A DNA stretch of 64,000 nucleotides, taken from NCBI GenBank assembly GCA_003284445.1, contig QBVH01000003.1, positions 1 through 64,000 on the forward strand, in the 5' to 3' direction. A program made the translations under genes and the position numbers. Source of the DNA: Prochlorococcus sp. AG-311-D23 (GTDB taxonomy: Bacteria; Cyanobacteriota; Cyanobacteriia; PCC-6307; Cyanobiaceae). The notes below the pieces were generated by a model. It ran no database searches. It saw only the letters and a program-made list of their open reading frames with translations, and had not been told where the DNA came from. The stretch's first letter is position 1, and every line of letters begins with the position of its first letter. Shown here one piece after another: positions 10,171 to 18,800 of this stretch.

Positions 10171-10527
10171 ATGATGGAATCTACTTTTGTCGATAATTCT
10201 AAAAATAGTCCCTTAAGTAAAGAGGATATAAATTTGATTGGCTTGACTAACCTTTCAGCTAGTGAAAAGCATCATTTACGGATGCTTGCACATTGTTTGC
10301 AATGTTTTAAATCTATGAGTAAGAACAATACCAGAGGTTTGATTCCGCTAAAGGAAGAATGGCTTGAATGGTGCTTGAAGAATCCCATCATGATGAATGA
10401 TGACGAGTTTGTGCAGGTTATGTTTGAGCAATTTTCTGGAGCAGCTATCCAACTGGAAAGATTGTCAAATGATTTAAAAGTTGCTCCATTGGATTTGACA
10501 TTGAGAAATTTAATCGATGCATATTGA
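10171..10527 (+). CDS. Conserved hypothetical protein next to the suf operon
   Basis: The 118 aa soluble, mostly helical-looking protein contains a central region with Cys and His residues (HHLRMLAHCLQCFKSM, residues 36-51) and an acidic C-terminal half (MNDDEFVQVMFEQFSGAAIQLERL). There is no transmembrane segment or signal peptide. I do not recognise a named domain. It is divergent from sufB, so a link to Fe-S metabolism is possible from position only. The start is the first of two adjacent ATGs; no clear Shine-Dalgarno precedes it, as is common in this lineage. Confidence 0.7.
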   Translation: MMESTFVDNSKNSPLSKEDINLIGLTNLSASEKHHLRMLAHCLQCFKSMSKNNTRGLIPLKEEWLEWCLKNPIMMNDDEFVQVMFEQFSGAAIQLERLSNDLKVAPLDLTLRNLIDAY

Positions 10528-10827
10528 GTATTGAGGCTTGAAACCTTTCTAGTCCCCCAGATGAGAAGAAATTTATTTTAAGAGTGTGATCCCAAAGAAA
10601 AAAGTCTTAGAAATATTTGAAATTTGGATTTATTTTTTTGGTTGACTTTGAAATTCGTGGATTAATAATGAACTCCTAGTTTTTAGTTATTGCAACGCTT
10701 TTTGTCTGTAGATACGACTTCTTGAACTTTTCTTGGAGTCAGTAGATGCTGACCACATCAACGAGAAGAGCACATTTCATCACATACTTATCGCACTGAT
10801 CCCAAACAAAAAAAGGAGGTTTATGGC
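10528..10827. other. 300 bp leader region upstream of the DUF4912 gene
   Basis: It holds no long ORF. Two mini-ORFs sit near its 3' end: a 17-codon frame at 10746-10799 preceded by GGAG, and a two-codon ATG-GCG-TGA at 10823-10831 that overlaps the GTG start of the next gene. A strong AGGAGG lies at 10814-10819. The rest shows no structure I can support. Confidence 0.5.
10746..10799 (+). CDS. Possible 17 aa upstream ORF (leader peptide candidate)
   Basis: An ATG preceded by GGAG at about 7 nt spacing opens a 17-codon frame (MLTTSTRRAHFITYLSH) that ends 28 bp before the DUF4912 gene start. Its codons (CTG, ACC, ACG, TCG, CAC) are more GC-rich than those of neighbouring genes. It could be a regulatory leader peptide or a chance frame; conservation is unknown to me. 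Confidence 0.2.
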   Translation: MLTTSTRRAHFITYLSH

Positions 10828-11916
10828 GTGATTTTTGATCAAGAATCCCTGTCACGTTTAACACTTCGTCAGCTGCGTATTAAAGCTAGTGAATTAGGAA
10901 TTCCACTTTATAGTAGAAAATCAAAGTCTGATTTAGTTAAGGGCGTTTTTCTCTACGAAGAAAAAAAGGAATTAGAAAAACAGGTTTTAGATAATAAAGC
11001 TCAACCATCATCTAGTGAAACTACATATTCAAGTTCTTCAGAGACTAAAGTCGTCTTTCTTCCTCGTGACCCCGAGTGGGCATATGTATTTTGGGAGATA
11101 TCAGATTCTGATCGTTCTAATGCCCAAAAAGAAGGTGCTATCAGGCTTTGTTTGCGTTTGGCTGACGTCACTAATAAAAATAATGGAGAAGCTAATCCTG
11201 GAACTCTTCAAGAAGTTGTTGTTGATAGTCACAGTACCGAGTGGTACTTACCTATTCCTTTAGGTGGAAGAGATTATAAGGTTGAACTCGGTTATCGAAT
11301 TGGTCAAAAGTGGATGTCACTTGCTCATTCATCTTCAGCTAAAGTTCCCTCACTTCATCCAAGTGAACAAATCCTTGATCAATTTGTTCCTTTTAGCCTT
11401 GACGCAGCCCCAGCTACTTCCTCTGACCCTGAGATAGAAAGTCTTGCATCAGCAGAACAACCAGACAGTGGTTTGCATGAGCGCTTGTATCAATCAGCGA
11501 CTACAAAATTTAGATCTCGAAGAGTTGGTTCAGAAGAATTCCATGAAGGTTTTCCGAAAGATCTAAATTCAAATAATGAATCTGGTAGTGGAATTTGGGC
11601 CAGTGGATTGAATGAATCTGGTATTGGAGGTGTCCCTCAAGCACGTTCTTTTTGGTTGGTGGCAGATGCTGAATTAATTGTCTATGGAGCTACTGATCCC
11701 TCAGCTAAATTATTTATCGAAGATGAAGAGGTACCATTAGCAAATGATGGAACTTTTAGATTGCAAGTCCCATTTAGAGATGGTATTCAGAATTATTCAA
11801 TTAAAGCCATAGATAAAGATGGGGTTGATTCGAGGAACATAACAATGAAATTCGAGAGAGTTACTCCGGTTGATAACACTAATCCAAATTCCAAAGCTGA
11901 ATCTGAATGGTTTTAA
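10828..11916 (+). CDS. DUF4912 protein with N-terminal Rho-N/SAP-like motif
   Basis: The 362 aa protein starts with a short helical module (LTLRQLRIKASELGIPLYSR, residues 7-26) like the Rho N-terminal or SAP fold that binds nucleic acid. A DUF4912 domain follows (VVFLPRDPEWAYVFWEISD at about 74-92, extending to about 185), then a low-complexity linker and a C-terminal beta-rich region (residues 275-350). The function is unknown. The GTG at 10828 is the chosen start because the AGGAGG at 10814-10819 is 8 nt away. The nearer ATG at 10823 meets a stop after two codons. Confidence 0.8.
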   Translation: MIFDQESLSRLTLRQLRIKASELGIPLYSRKSKSDLVKGVFLYEEKKELEKQVLDNKAQPSSSETTYSSSSETKVVFLPRDPEWAYVFWEISDSDRSNAQKEGAIRLCLRLADVTNKNNGEANPGTLQEVVVDSHSTEWYLPIPLGGRDYKVELGYRIGQKWMSLAHSSSAKVPSLHPSEQILDQFVPFSLDAAPATSSDPEIESLASAEQPDSGLHERLYQSATTKFRSRRVGSEEFHEGFPKDLNSNNESGSGIWASGLNESGIGGVPQARSFWLVADAELIVYGATDPSAKLFIEDEEVPLANDGTFRLQVPFRDGIQNYSIKAIDKDGVDSRNITMKFERVTPVDNTNPNSKAESEWF

Positions 11917-11935
11917 ATCTAATCTCACTTAATTG

Positions 11936-12106
11936 ATGGTTCGCTTAATTGTTGCTTTTACTCCATTAGTAGGAGCTATTGCTTTTCCTTTATTAATTCC
12001 TACTACGATCGAGCGTTTTGGACTTGGTCCTGGTGTTTTTAGTGCGTTGATAGTAAGTACTATTTGGTTTATCGCAATGCTTCGTACTTCTGAAATGCCT
12101 CACTGA
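11936..12106 (+). CDS. Small hydrophobic protein, 56 aa
   Basis: The frame from ATG 11936 to TGA 12106 encodes a 56 aa peptide with two hydrophobic stretches (LIVAFTPLVGAIAFPLLIP and VFSALIVSTIWFIAML) joined by a short polar turn. This predicts a two-pass membrane hairpin. It lies 19 bp after the DUF4912 gene and 64 bp before pgm on the same strand, so it probably shares a transcript with them. I do not recognise a family. The composition is unlike random intergenic DNA, which supports it being a real gene. Confidence 0.6.
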   Translation: MVRLIVAFTPLVGAIAFPLLIPTTIERFGLGPGVFSALIVSTIWFIAMLRTSEMPH

Positions 12107-12170
12107 ACTCATAGTGTTGCCATTTCATTTTCGATTCATTTTTTATATCATTCACTAATTTATTTTCAAA

Positions 12171-13820
12171 GTGTTTTCTAAAGAATTTAGCCAACTTACA
12201 GTTAAGTTAAACTCATCTTTTACTGATCAGAAACCAGGTACTTCTGGATTAAGAAAAAGTACTTTGCAGTTCGAAAAGACACATTACCTTGAGAGTTTTA
12301 TTGAATCAATCTTGTGCTCCCTGCCTGGGGTGCAAGGAGGTGTTTTGGTTGTGGGAGGTGATGGTAGATATGGCAATAAAAGAGCAATTGATATTATTAT
12401 CCGTATGGCAGCTGCCCATGGAATTCAAAAAGTCGTAACAACTGTAGATGGGATTTTGTCGACCCCTGCGGCTTCTAATTTGATTCGTATCAATAAAGCA
12501 GTAGGTGGCATTATTTTATCTGCTAGTCATAACCCAGGTGGACTGGAAGGTGATTTTGGGGTCAAGCTAAATGGCTCAAATGGTGGACCTGCCTCAGAAT
12601 CTTTAACTGATGAAATTTATAATTACTCCAAGAATCTTAAAGAATATAAGATCATAAAATGTCAATCCAATAATTCTTATTCACTTGGTAAATATAAATT
12701 AGCTTCAATGATTGTCGAGATCATTGATGGAATAGACGATTACTTAGATCTAATGAAAAAAATATTTGATTTTGATTTGATTAGTTCCTATATCAACAAA
12801 GATTTTCCGATCGTTTTTGATGCATTAAATGCAGTTACAGGACCATATGCCAAGCGTCTTTTTGTTGATCATTTAGGAGCAAGCGCAGAAACAGTAAGGA
12901 ATGGAATACCTTTGGAAGATTTTGGAGGTCTTCACCCTGATCCCAATTTAACTTATGCAAAAGATCTTGCTGATTTGCTTTTAAAGGGGGATTTATTTTC
13001 TTTTGGAGCAGCATGTGATGGGGATGGGGATAGAAATATGATTTTAGGACGCGGTTGCTTTGTAAATCCTAGTGATAGCCTCGCTATTTTAGCTGCTAAT
13101 TACGACTGTGTGCCAGGCTATGCCAAAGGTTTATCGGGGGTCGCTCGTTCCATGCCTACGAGCTCAGCAGTTGACGTTGTGGCAAAACATTTAGGAATAA
13201 ATTGTTTTGAGACGCCTACTGGATGGAAATTCTTTGGCAATCTTTTGGACGCTAATCAAATCACTCTGTGTGGAGAGGAGAGCTTTGGGACCGGAAGTGA
13301 TCATGTCAGAGAGAAAGATGGATTGTGGGCTGTTCTCTTTTGGTTGCAGATACTTGCGTCAAAGAAAAAGTCTGTTTCTGAGATAATGAGAAATCATTGG
13401 CTATTTTTTGGTCGCCATTATTATTCTAGGCATGATTATGAATCTATTCCATCTGAAGTTGCAAATTCTCTTTATGCCAGATTGAGCAATATGCTTCCTA
13501 CTTTGATAGATGAATCTTTTGCTGGAAGGACTGTTGAAAAAGCTGATGATTTTAGCTACACAGATCCAGTTGATGGTTCAATTACCCTTAATCAGGGTTT
13601 GAGAATTTTATTAGATGATGGTAGTCGAGTGTTAGTGAGACTGTCTGGTACGGGCACTCAAGGAGCTACGTTGAGAGTTTACTTTGAAAGTTTTGTTCCA
13701 AATGATGGTGATATCAATCAAGATCCTCAGTTGGCTTTGGATTCCTTAATTAAAAGTATTGATTCTCTAGCTGAGATTTCAAAACGAACAGGGATGTCCG
13801 CTCCGACAGTTATTACTTAG
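12171..13820 (+). CDS. pgm: Phosphoglucomutase (alpha-D-glucose type)
   Basis: This enzyme interconverts glucose-1-phosphate and glucose-6-phosphate, linking glycogen and sugar-nucleotide synthesis to central carbon metabolism. The 549 aa protein has the active-site phosphoserine loop SASHNPGG near residue 121, the metal-binding loop DGDGDRN near 284, the sugar-binding GEESFGTGSDH near 370 and the phosphate-binding RLSGTGTQGAT near 491. It starts at GTG 12171. The length fits the PGM1/eukaryote-like class rather than shorter phosphomannomutases. Confidence 0.94.
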   Translation: MFSKEFSQLTVKLNSSFTDQKPGTSGLRKSTLQFEKTHYLESFIESILCSLPGVQGGVLVVGGDGRYGNKRAIDIIIRMAAAHGIQKVVTTVDGILSTPAASNLIRINKAVGGIILSASHNPGGLEGDFGVKLNGSNGGPASESLTDEIYNYSKNLKEYKIIKCQSNNSYSLGKYKLASMIVEIIDGIDDYLDLMKKIFDFDLISSYINKDFPIVFDALNAVTGPYAKRLFVDHLGASAETVRNGIPLEDFGGLHPDPNLTYAKDLADLLLKGDLFSFGAACDGDGDRNMILGRGCFVNPSDSLAILAANYDCVPGYAKGLSGVARSMPTSSAVDVVAKHLGINCFETPTGWKFFGNLLDANQITLCGEESFGTGSDHVREKDGLWAVLFWLQILASKKKSVSEIMRNHWLFFGRHYYSRHDYESIPSEVANSLYARLSNMLPTLIDESFAGRTVEKADDFSYTDPVDGSITLNQGLRILLDDGSRVLVRLSGTGTQGATLRVYFESFVPNDGDINQDPQLALDSLIKSIDSLAEISKRTGMSAPTVIT

Positions 13821-13868
13821 ATTAAAAACCTTCAATTTGAAATCATCAAAACAACTTTATAAGTTTTT

Positions 13869-16127
13869 TTGCTTTTAGACTATGAAAATGTTTGTTTATT
13901 AGCTTTGGCCAAAGATCTGTTTGCTTTTACTGGTGAACAGCTAATACAGAATAATGCTCCTTTAGCTGATCGCTTACGGCCTCAAACACTCGATGAATTT
14001 GTTGGTCAAGATCACATTCTTGCTCAAGGTCGTTTATTGAGACGTGCAATTGTTGCTGACAAAGTAGGCAATCTATTGCTTTATGGACCCCCAGGAGTTG
14101 GTAAGACTACTTTGGCTAGGATTATCGCCTTAAATACCCTGTCTCACTTTAGTGTCGTAAATGCAGCATTGGCTGGCATCAAGGATTTGAGATCTGAGAT
14201 TGAGTCTGCAATCGATAGATTAAATAAATATGGTAAACGCACGATTTTATTTATTGATGAGGTTCATAGATTTAATACTGCTCAACAAGATGCCTTATTA
14301 CCTTGGGTTGAAAATGGAACTTTGACTCTGATTGGGGCCACAACAGAAAATCCATATTTTGAAGTAAATAAAGCTTTAGTAAGTAGATCTAGATTATTTC
14401 GTTTAAATAGTCTGGATTCAAAAGCATTACATCAATTGCTGCAAAGAGCTTTGAATGATAAGGAAAAGGGGTATGGGTTGAAATTGATAAATTTAGCCAG
14501 TGAAGCTGAGGATCATTTGGTTGATGTGTGTAATGGCGACGCACGCATCCTGCTTAATGCGCTTGAACTTGCTGTGGAGAGCACTATTGCCAATCAAGAT
14601 AGTTCAATCAGCATTGATCTCAAGATTGCTGAAGATTCAATTCAAGAACGAGCGGTTTTATATGACAAAAAAGGTGATGCCCATTTTGACACTATCAGCG
14701 CTTTTATTAAGTCATTAAGAGGTTCGGATCCTGATGCGGCATTGTTTTGGCTGGCTCGAATGTTGGAGGCTGGAGAAAATCCACGATTCATTTTTAGACG
14801 TATGCTCATTGCTGCAGGAGAAGATATTGGTCTTGCTGATCCCAATGCAATTGTCATAGTTGAGTCATGTGCTGCGGCTTTTGATCGAATAGGGTTGCCA
14901 GAGGGTATTTACCCACTCACTCAGGCAACCCTGTACTTGGCTTCAACTGAGAAAAGCAATAGTGTGAAGGCTATTTTTAAGGCAGTTCAGAAAGTTAAAG
15001 ATTCCCAAAAGCAAAATGTTCCATCTCACCTTAAAGATGCAAATCGAGATCAAGAAGCTTTTGGCGATGGCATGGGCTACAGGTATCCCCATTCGGTTGC
15101 AAAAAATTGGGTTCCACAGCAATATTTGCCAGATACTTTGCTAAACGAGATTTTTTGGGAGCCAACTGAACATGGATGGGAAGGACAAAGACGATCTCTT
15201 TTGGATGAGAGAAGATCTAAACAGTTAGCTTCATTAATTGAAGTTGAGCAACAAAATCCTTTAACTATTACATCTGGAAAAGTTGATAATGATTTGGATA
15301 GATGGTTATCTCGACAAGTTTTTCAGGAGGGGGATCGATTAAAAAATTTGATGACTAAATTATGGTTAGGTATTACTTGGAAAAAAAATCATAGAGTTTT
15401 AGTCTTAGAACCTAGTTCTTTGCTTTGGTCTTTAAAGCCTTTAAGAGAGGCATCTGAAGGGGGCGTTGTTTTGCTCGTATCAGAAGATAATCATCCAAGA
15501 CTATTAACTGAATTAGAAGTTTTGGCGCCTATTGAGCGACCTGTTTTAATTGATTCAAAAGTTGAATCAATTAAAAAATTAGAAGACAATCTAAAATTTG
15601 AAGTTATTGGAGGAAGGATTCCTTGGAAAGTTTTTTCTGACACAAATTTCTCTGAATTGTGGCCGATTCTTACTGAAAAATGTGCGGCGAATACAGAATT
15701 AAGTTTGATTATAAGTAACCCATGTTCAGGCCCTGCTCTTTCTTTAAAAGAAAGCTTAAAATTTTATAGTAATAAGAAAAATACTGATTTTTCATTATTG
15801 AGTGATTTTTCATTATTGAGTGATTTAATTAGTAAAGAAGAGAAGTGGTTAAATAAGCAAGAACATAAAAAGAAATTTATTCTACAATTAGAAAAACTAG
15901 GCTGGAATATTTATTTTGAAGAATGGACTGAGTTTGTATATCAAAAAGTTGATAATAATATAATTAAAAGGTGGCTTAATCAAGGAAGTGAGTATCGAGA
16001 AATTATTTTAAAAAACTGTAAGGAAGAAACATTAACTCGATTGCAAGAATTGTTTAAAAGATTGGATGGCCGTACTATAAAACAAAAGATTATACATACT
16101 AAATTTCTGGCAAAAAATAATAATTAA
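13869..16127 (+). CDS. RarA/MgsA-like AAA ATPase with long C-terminal extension
   Basis: Residues 30-440 match replication-associated recombination protein RarA (MgsA). The Walker [10 protein letters not shown] is at 73-81, Walker [10 protein letters not shown] at about 132-140 and the sensor 1 region [11 protein letters not shown] follows. The family acts at stalled replication forks. A further ~310 residues follow, with a segment ([20 protein letters not shown], near residue 513) that looks Rossmann- or methyltransferase-like. That assignment is my inference. At 752 aa it is far longer than the usual 430-450. The start is TTG 13869 and is uncertain. It contains an 18-bp tandem repeat and overlaps the convergent PPTase by 4 bp. 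Confidence 0.85.
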   Translation: MLLDYENVCLLALAKDLFAFTGEQLIQNNAPLADRLRPQTLDEFVGQDHILAQGRLLRRAIVADKVGNLLLYGPPGVGKTTLARIIALNTLSHFSVVNAALAGIKDLRSEIESAIDRLNKYGKRTILFIDEVHRFNTAQQDALLPWVENGTLTLIGATTENPYFEVNKALVSRSRLFRLNSLDSKALHQLLQRALNDKEKGYGLKLINLASEAEDHLVDVCNGDARILLNALELAVESTIANQDSSISIDLKIAEDSIQERAVLYDKKGDAHFDTISAFIKSLRGSDPDAALFWLARMLEAGENPRFIFRRMLIAAGEDIGLADPNAIVIVESCAAAFDRIGLPEGIYPLTQATLYLASTEKSNSVKAIFKAVQKVKDSQKQNVPSHLKDANRDQEAFGDGMGYRYPHSVAKNWVPQQYLPDTLLNEIFWEPTEHGWEGQRRSLLDERRSKQLASLIEVEQQNPLTITSGKVDNDLDRWLSRQVFQEGDRLKNLMTKLWLGITWKKNHRVLVLEPSSLLWSLKPLREASEGGVVLLVSEDNHPRLLTELEVLAPIERPVLIDSKVESIKKLEDNLKFEVIGGRIPWKVFSDTNFSELWPILTEKCAANTELSLIISNPCSGPALSLKESLKFYSNKKNTDFSLLSDFSLLSDLISKEEKWLNKQEHKKKFILQLEKLGWNIYFEEWTEFVYQKVDNNIIKRWLNQGSEYREIILKNCKEETLTRLQELFKRLDGRTIKQKIIHTKFLAKNNN
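15786..15821. repeat. Perfect 18-bp tandem duplication inside the RarA-like gene
   Basis: Two exact copies of GATTTTTCATTATTGAGT stand head to tail in frame and duplicate the residues DFSLLS. They lie in the C-terminal extension, away from the ATPase core. A recent slippage event is the simplest explanation. Confidence 0.95.
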
Positions 16128-16780
16128 TTAAGGCAAATTATTGGCTTAACTATTAGGGAATCTTCATCTAATGCAATTGCATATGTCCATTGTTCATGAT
16201 TTTGTTCGTAAACTTTTACTTTGAGACCTAGTTTTTTATGATACGCAAATGATGATTGATTCTTCCAAATCCATTGATTGATATTATTAGCTATTTTACC
16301 TCTCTGCCATTTGACTGCGGCTTCTTTTATTACCCATCTTTTTAGTACTAGTTTTTTTGCTTGGATTGGGGGTAAATGTTCTATTTCGCAATTCTCATAT
16401 TGAGTGAAAAAACGTTTTGACAATTTATAAGCTTGAAACTTTCGATCCTTTCTTTCTATATCAACCCCAATTTTCCCTAGTGACCATCCTATTAATAAAG
16501 CATCAGAACAGTGACTCATGCTGATGTTTCCCCATCCTTCAGCCAATAAAGGTGGCTCTCCAGGATCGGCTTTGAGAGGGATGTCTAGAGGGTCTGAGCC
16601 TGTTAAGTTGGACATGACATGTCTTAAGCAGCCTCTAGAAAAGTGATAAATCAAACCTCTACTTGGTGTTAACTTTTGAACCCATTTTTTTTCTTCGCTG
16701 CTTATTGCTAAAAGTTTTGATGGCATCAAAAAAAGCCAAAGACCTAGTACCCTTTTATTGTTTATTTGAGTTGTAATCAT
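16124..16780 (-). CDS. 4'-phosphopantetheinyl transferase superfamily protein
   Basis: The enzyme attaches the phosphopantetheine arm of CoA to carrier proteins. Family motifs are GKIGVDIERKDR (Mg-binding Asp/Glu) and RWVIKEAAVKWQRG (W/KEA). The domain layout is the Sfp/HetI type. In cyanobacteria such an enzyme is thought to serve acyl carrier protein. The ATG at 16780 gives 218 aa and shares CATG with the divergent bcp start; a longer frame would begin at 16816 inside bcp. Either way the promoter must lie within bcp. The 3' end overlaps the RarA-like gene by 4 bp. Confidence 0.85.
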   Translation of the reverse strand: MITTQINNKRVLGLWLFLMPSKLLAISSEEKKWVQKLTPSRGLIYHFSRGCLRHVMSNLTGSDPLDIPLKADPGEPPLLAEGWGNISMSHCSDALLIGWSLGKIGVDIERKDRKFQAYKLSKRFFTQYENCEIEHLPPIQAKKLVLKRWVIKEAAVKWQRGKIANNINQWIWKNQSSFAYHKKLGLKVKVYEQNHEQWTYAIALDEDSLIVKPIICLN

Positions 16781-17246
16781 GACTCTCTGTATAGGCGATT
16801 CTGCACCAGATTTCACTCTTCCTAATCAAGATGGTGTTGATATCAGTCTCTCATCATTCAAAGGATCGAGAGTAGTAATTTATTTTTATCCAAAGGATGA
16901 TACTCCTGGTTGCACTAAGGAAGCTTGTAGCTTTAGAGATAATTGGGAACTTTTCAACTCAAACAATATTCAAGTTCTAGGAATTAGTAAGGATGCCTCA
17001 AAATCGCATATAAAATTCATTGATAAACATAAATTACCTTTTACACTTTTAACCGATACTGAACCATGTGCTGTCGCGGCATCATACGAAAGTTATGGCT
17101 TGAAGAAATTTATGGGTAGAGAATATTATGGAATGATGAGACATACTTTTGTTATCAATAAAGATGGGAAAATCGAGTTAATATACTTAAAAGTAAAATC
17201 AGAAAATATGGCTAATCAAATTTTAAATGATCTTAAATTGAATTAA
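16779..17246 (+). CDS. bcp: Peroxiredoxin Q / bacterioferritin comigratory protein
   Basis: This thiol peroxidase reduces hydrogen and alkyl peroxides using thioredoxin-type donors. The active-site motif DDTPGCTKEACSFRD contains both the peroxidatic Cys and the resolving Cys five residues later, the atypical 2-Cys PrxQ pattern. The length of 155 aa is normal, and the N-terminus (IGDSAPDFTLPNQDG) supports the ATG at 16779. That start overlaps the divergent PPTase start. The 3' end overlaps coaX by 14 bp in convergent orientation. Confidence 0.95.
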   Translation: MTLCIGDSAPDFTLPNQDGVDISLSSFKGSRVVIYFYPKDDTPGCTKEACSFRDNWELFNSNNIQVLGISKDASKSHIKFIDKHKLPFTLLTDTEPCAVAASYESYGLKKFMGREYYGMMRHTFVINKDGKIELIYLKVKSENMANQILNDLKLN

Positions 17247-17934
17247 TTCTTTGGTCTATATCTATCATTCCTTCTAGAACTAGATTTGGACAATGATTGA
17301 TATCAATATTTGTATTTTTAAGTTCATCCAATATCAGTGGAGCATCACCTCCGCACATCCATATTGGTAATTTCGTCTCTTCATGTATTTTTAAGATTAA
17401 TCCTAATAAGCCATTTATTGCACCTCTGATCATTGCATTTTTAGTTTCATATTGAAATGTCTCTATTGGGATTGTCTTAATGATTGGATTATATAAATTT
17501 AATGAACCATTAGCCATGGAAGATAATTGAAGTCTTAATCCAGAAATCAATTGCCCTCCAGCGAATACACCTTGTTTCGTTATTTTTGTGACGCTCATAA
17601 TTGTCCCTGCATCTATAACAATCAAGTCTTGTTCTTTGCTTTTGAGAGATGATTGCTTTTTATAAGCAACCCATGAAGATAGAGCTCTATCAATCCCTAA
17701 ATTGGATGGAAGACTAATGAGCGGAACATCATCTAATTTTATTTTTTTTGAAGGACATAATTTAATGTTCTCAGGGACGGGACCAACAGATGACCAAGTT
17801 AATTGGGAGTAATCCTTGTCTTTAAATTCGATTGGATTTGGCAAGGTATGAAAATATTTCCAACCTTTTTTTCTCTTACTTGCCCAATGCCATCTTGTAT
17901 TCCCAATCATTAAGTAATTTTTTTCTAAAAACAC
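17233..17934 (-). CDS. coaX: Type III pantothenate kinase
   Basis: CoaX catalyses the first step of CoA synthesis, phosphorylating pantothenate. The 233 aa protein has an N-terminal IGNTRWHWA (the family D/N-x-GNT phosphate-binding motif with Ile in front) and a DAGTIMSVT motif near residue 107. A GGQLISGLRLQL stretch and a conserved C-terminal GGDAPLI complete the fold. The motif at the start is IGN rather than the usual DxGN, so the first acidic residue appears replaced, as in other picocyanobacterial members. It starts at GTG 17934, 3 bp after the cysH stop, implying a shared transcript. Confidence 0.82.
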   Translation of the reverse strand: MFLEKNYLMIGNTRWHWASKRKKGWKYFHTLPNPIEFKDKDYSQLTWSSVGPVPENIKLCPSKKIKLDDVPLISLPSNLGIDRALSSWVAYKKQSSLKSKEQDLIVIDAGTIMSVTKITKQGVFAGGQLISGLRLQLSSMANGSLNLYNPIIKTIPIETFQYETKNAMIRGAINGLLGLILKIHEETKLPIWMCGGDAPLILDELKNTNIDINHCPNLVLEGMIDIDQRINSI

Positions 17935-17937
17935 CCG

Positions 17938-18657
17938 CTAAATTCCTTCTCCTAGAAAATTATTTTCATCAACATGAATCCCACACTCTTCACTTACCCC
18001 TCCAAATCTTGTTGATCTTCCTTTGGAATTGTTGTTTTCTGCTACGCTTGAATGCCAGTCTCCAATAGTAGAATAACCTTTTTCAAATAACGGGTGTTGA
18101 GGTAAATCATTATTTTCCATGTAGTAGAAAATATCTTTTTTAGTCCAGTTTAAGAGTGGCCTTAGAGTTAAACGTTCTCTAATGTAATCAATATGAGACA
18201 TTGATTCTCTGTTTTTGGTTTGACCTTTACGTACTCCGCTAGCCCAACAAAGAGCGTCGAGTTCTGATAAGACTTTCTCTAAAGGTTCAATTTTTCGTAT
18301 TTGGTGATACTTGTTTAGATCTCTTAGTTCGCCAGTTTCCCAAAGTTTTCCATACAGTGCTTCCATCCTTGCGGGTGAGATAGGGCTTTGGGCCACTATT
18401 AAATCCAATTCGAATAGTTTTGTTAGTTCCTCTGCATAGTTATAGGTTTCTTGAGGTAGATAACCAGTATCTATCCAAATTATCTTTGGTTTTTTTCTAG
18501 ATTTTAAAGCCACTGTCATATGAAGTAATACAGCAGATTGGATTCCAAAACTGGTTGTTAAGACAAACTTCTCATCAAATTGCTCATGGGCCCATCGAAG
18601 TTGATCTTGAGCAGCAAGTTTTTCAAGATATTTACTTGTTTCATCAATTGATTTCAC
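17938..18657 (-). CDS. cysH: Phosphoadenylyl-sulfate (PAPS) reductase
   Basis: It reduces activated sulfate to sulfite with thioredoxin or glutaredoxin as donor. The 239 aa protein has the PP-loop region TTSFGIQSAVLLHM near residue 33 and the C-terminal catalytic ECGIHVDEN. The paired CC...CxxC cysteines that bind the Fe-S cluster of APS reductases are not seen, so PAPS is the probable substrate. cysK lies elsewhere in this window. It is followed at once by coaX and is divergent from the NDH-2 gene across 143 bp. Confidence 0.9.
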   Translation of the reverse strand: MKSIDETSKYLEKLAAQDQLRWAHEQFDEKFVLTTSFGIQSAVLLHMTVALKSRKKPKIIWIDTGYLPQETYNYAEELTKLFELDLIVAQSPISPARMEALYGKLWETGELRDLNKYHQIRKIEPLEKVLSELDALCWASGVRKGQTKNRESMSHIDYIRERLTLRPLLNWTKKDIFYYMENNDLPQHPLFEKGYSTIGDWHSSVAENNNSKGRSTRFGGVSEECGIHVDENNFLGEGI

Positions 18658-18800
18658 CAGAAAAGGTTGAGCAACTTTAATTTATTCTCTCAAATCACTG
18701 GTGTAATTGTCTTGGGATTCTTTCTGCATATTTGAGCATTGAATGCCGAATCGGTCGAAGTTTGTTTAGGGTCACTTAATTAATCCTAAATCTAGTCCCT

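Noticed and set aside
16781..16816. PPTase start at 16816 inside bcp
   Set aside because: It would place 12 extra residues antisense to the conserved N-terminus of bcp with no supporting motif; ATG 16780 is simpler, though not proven.
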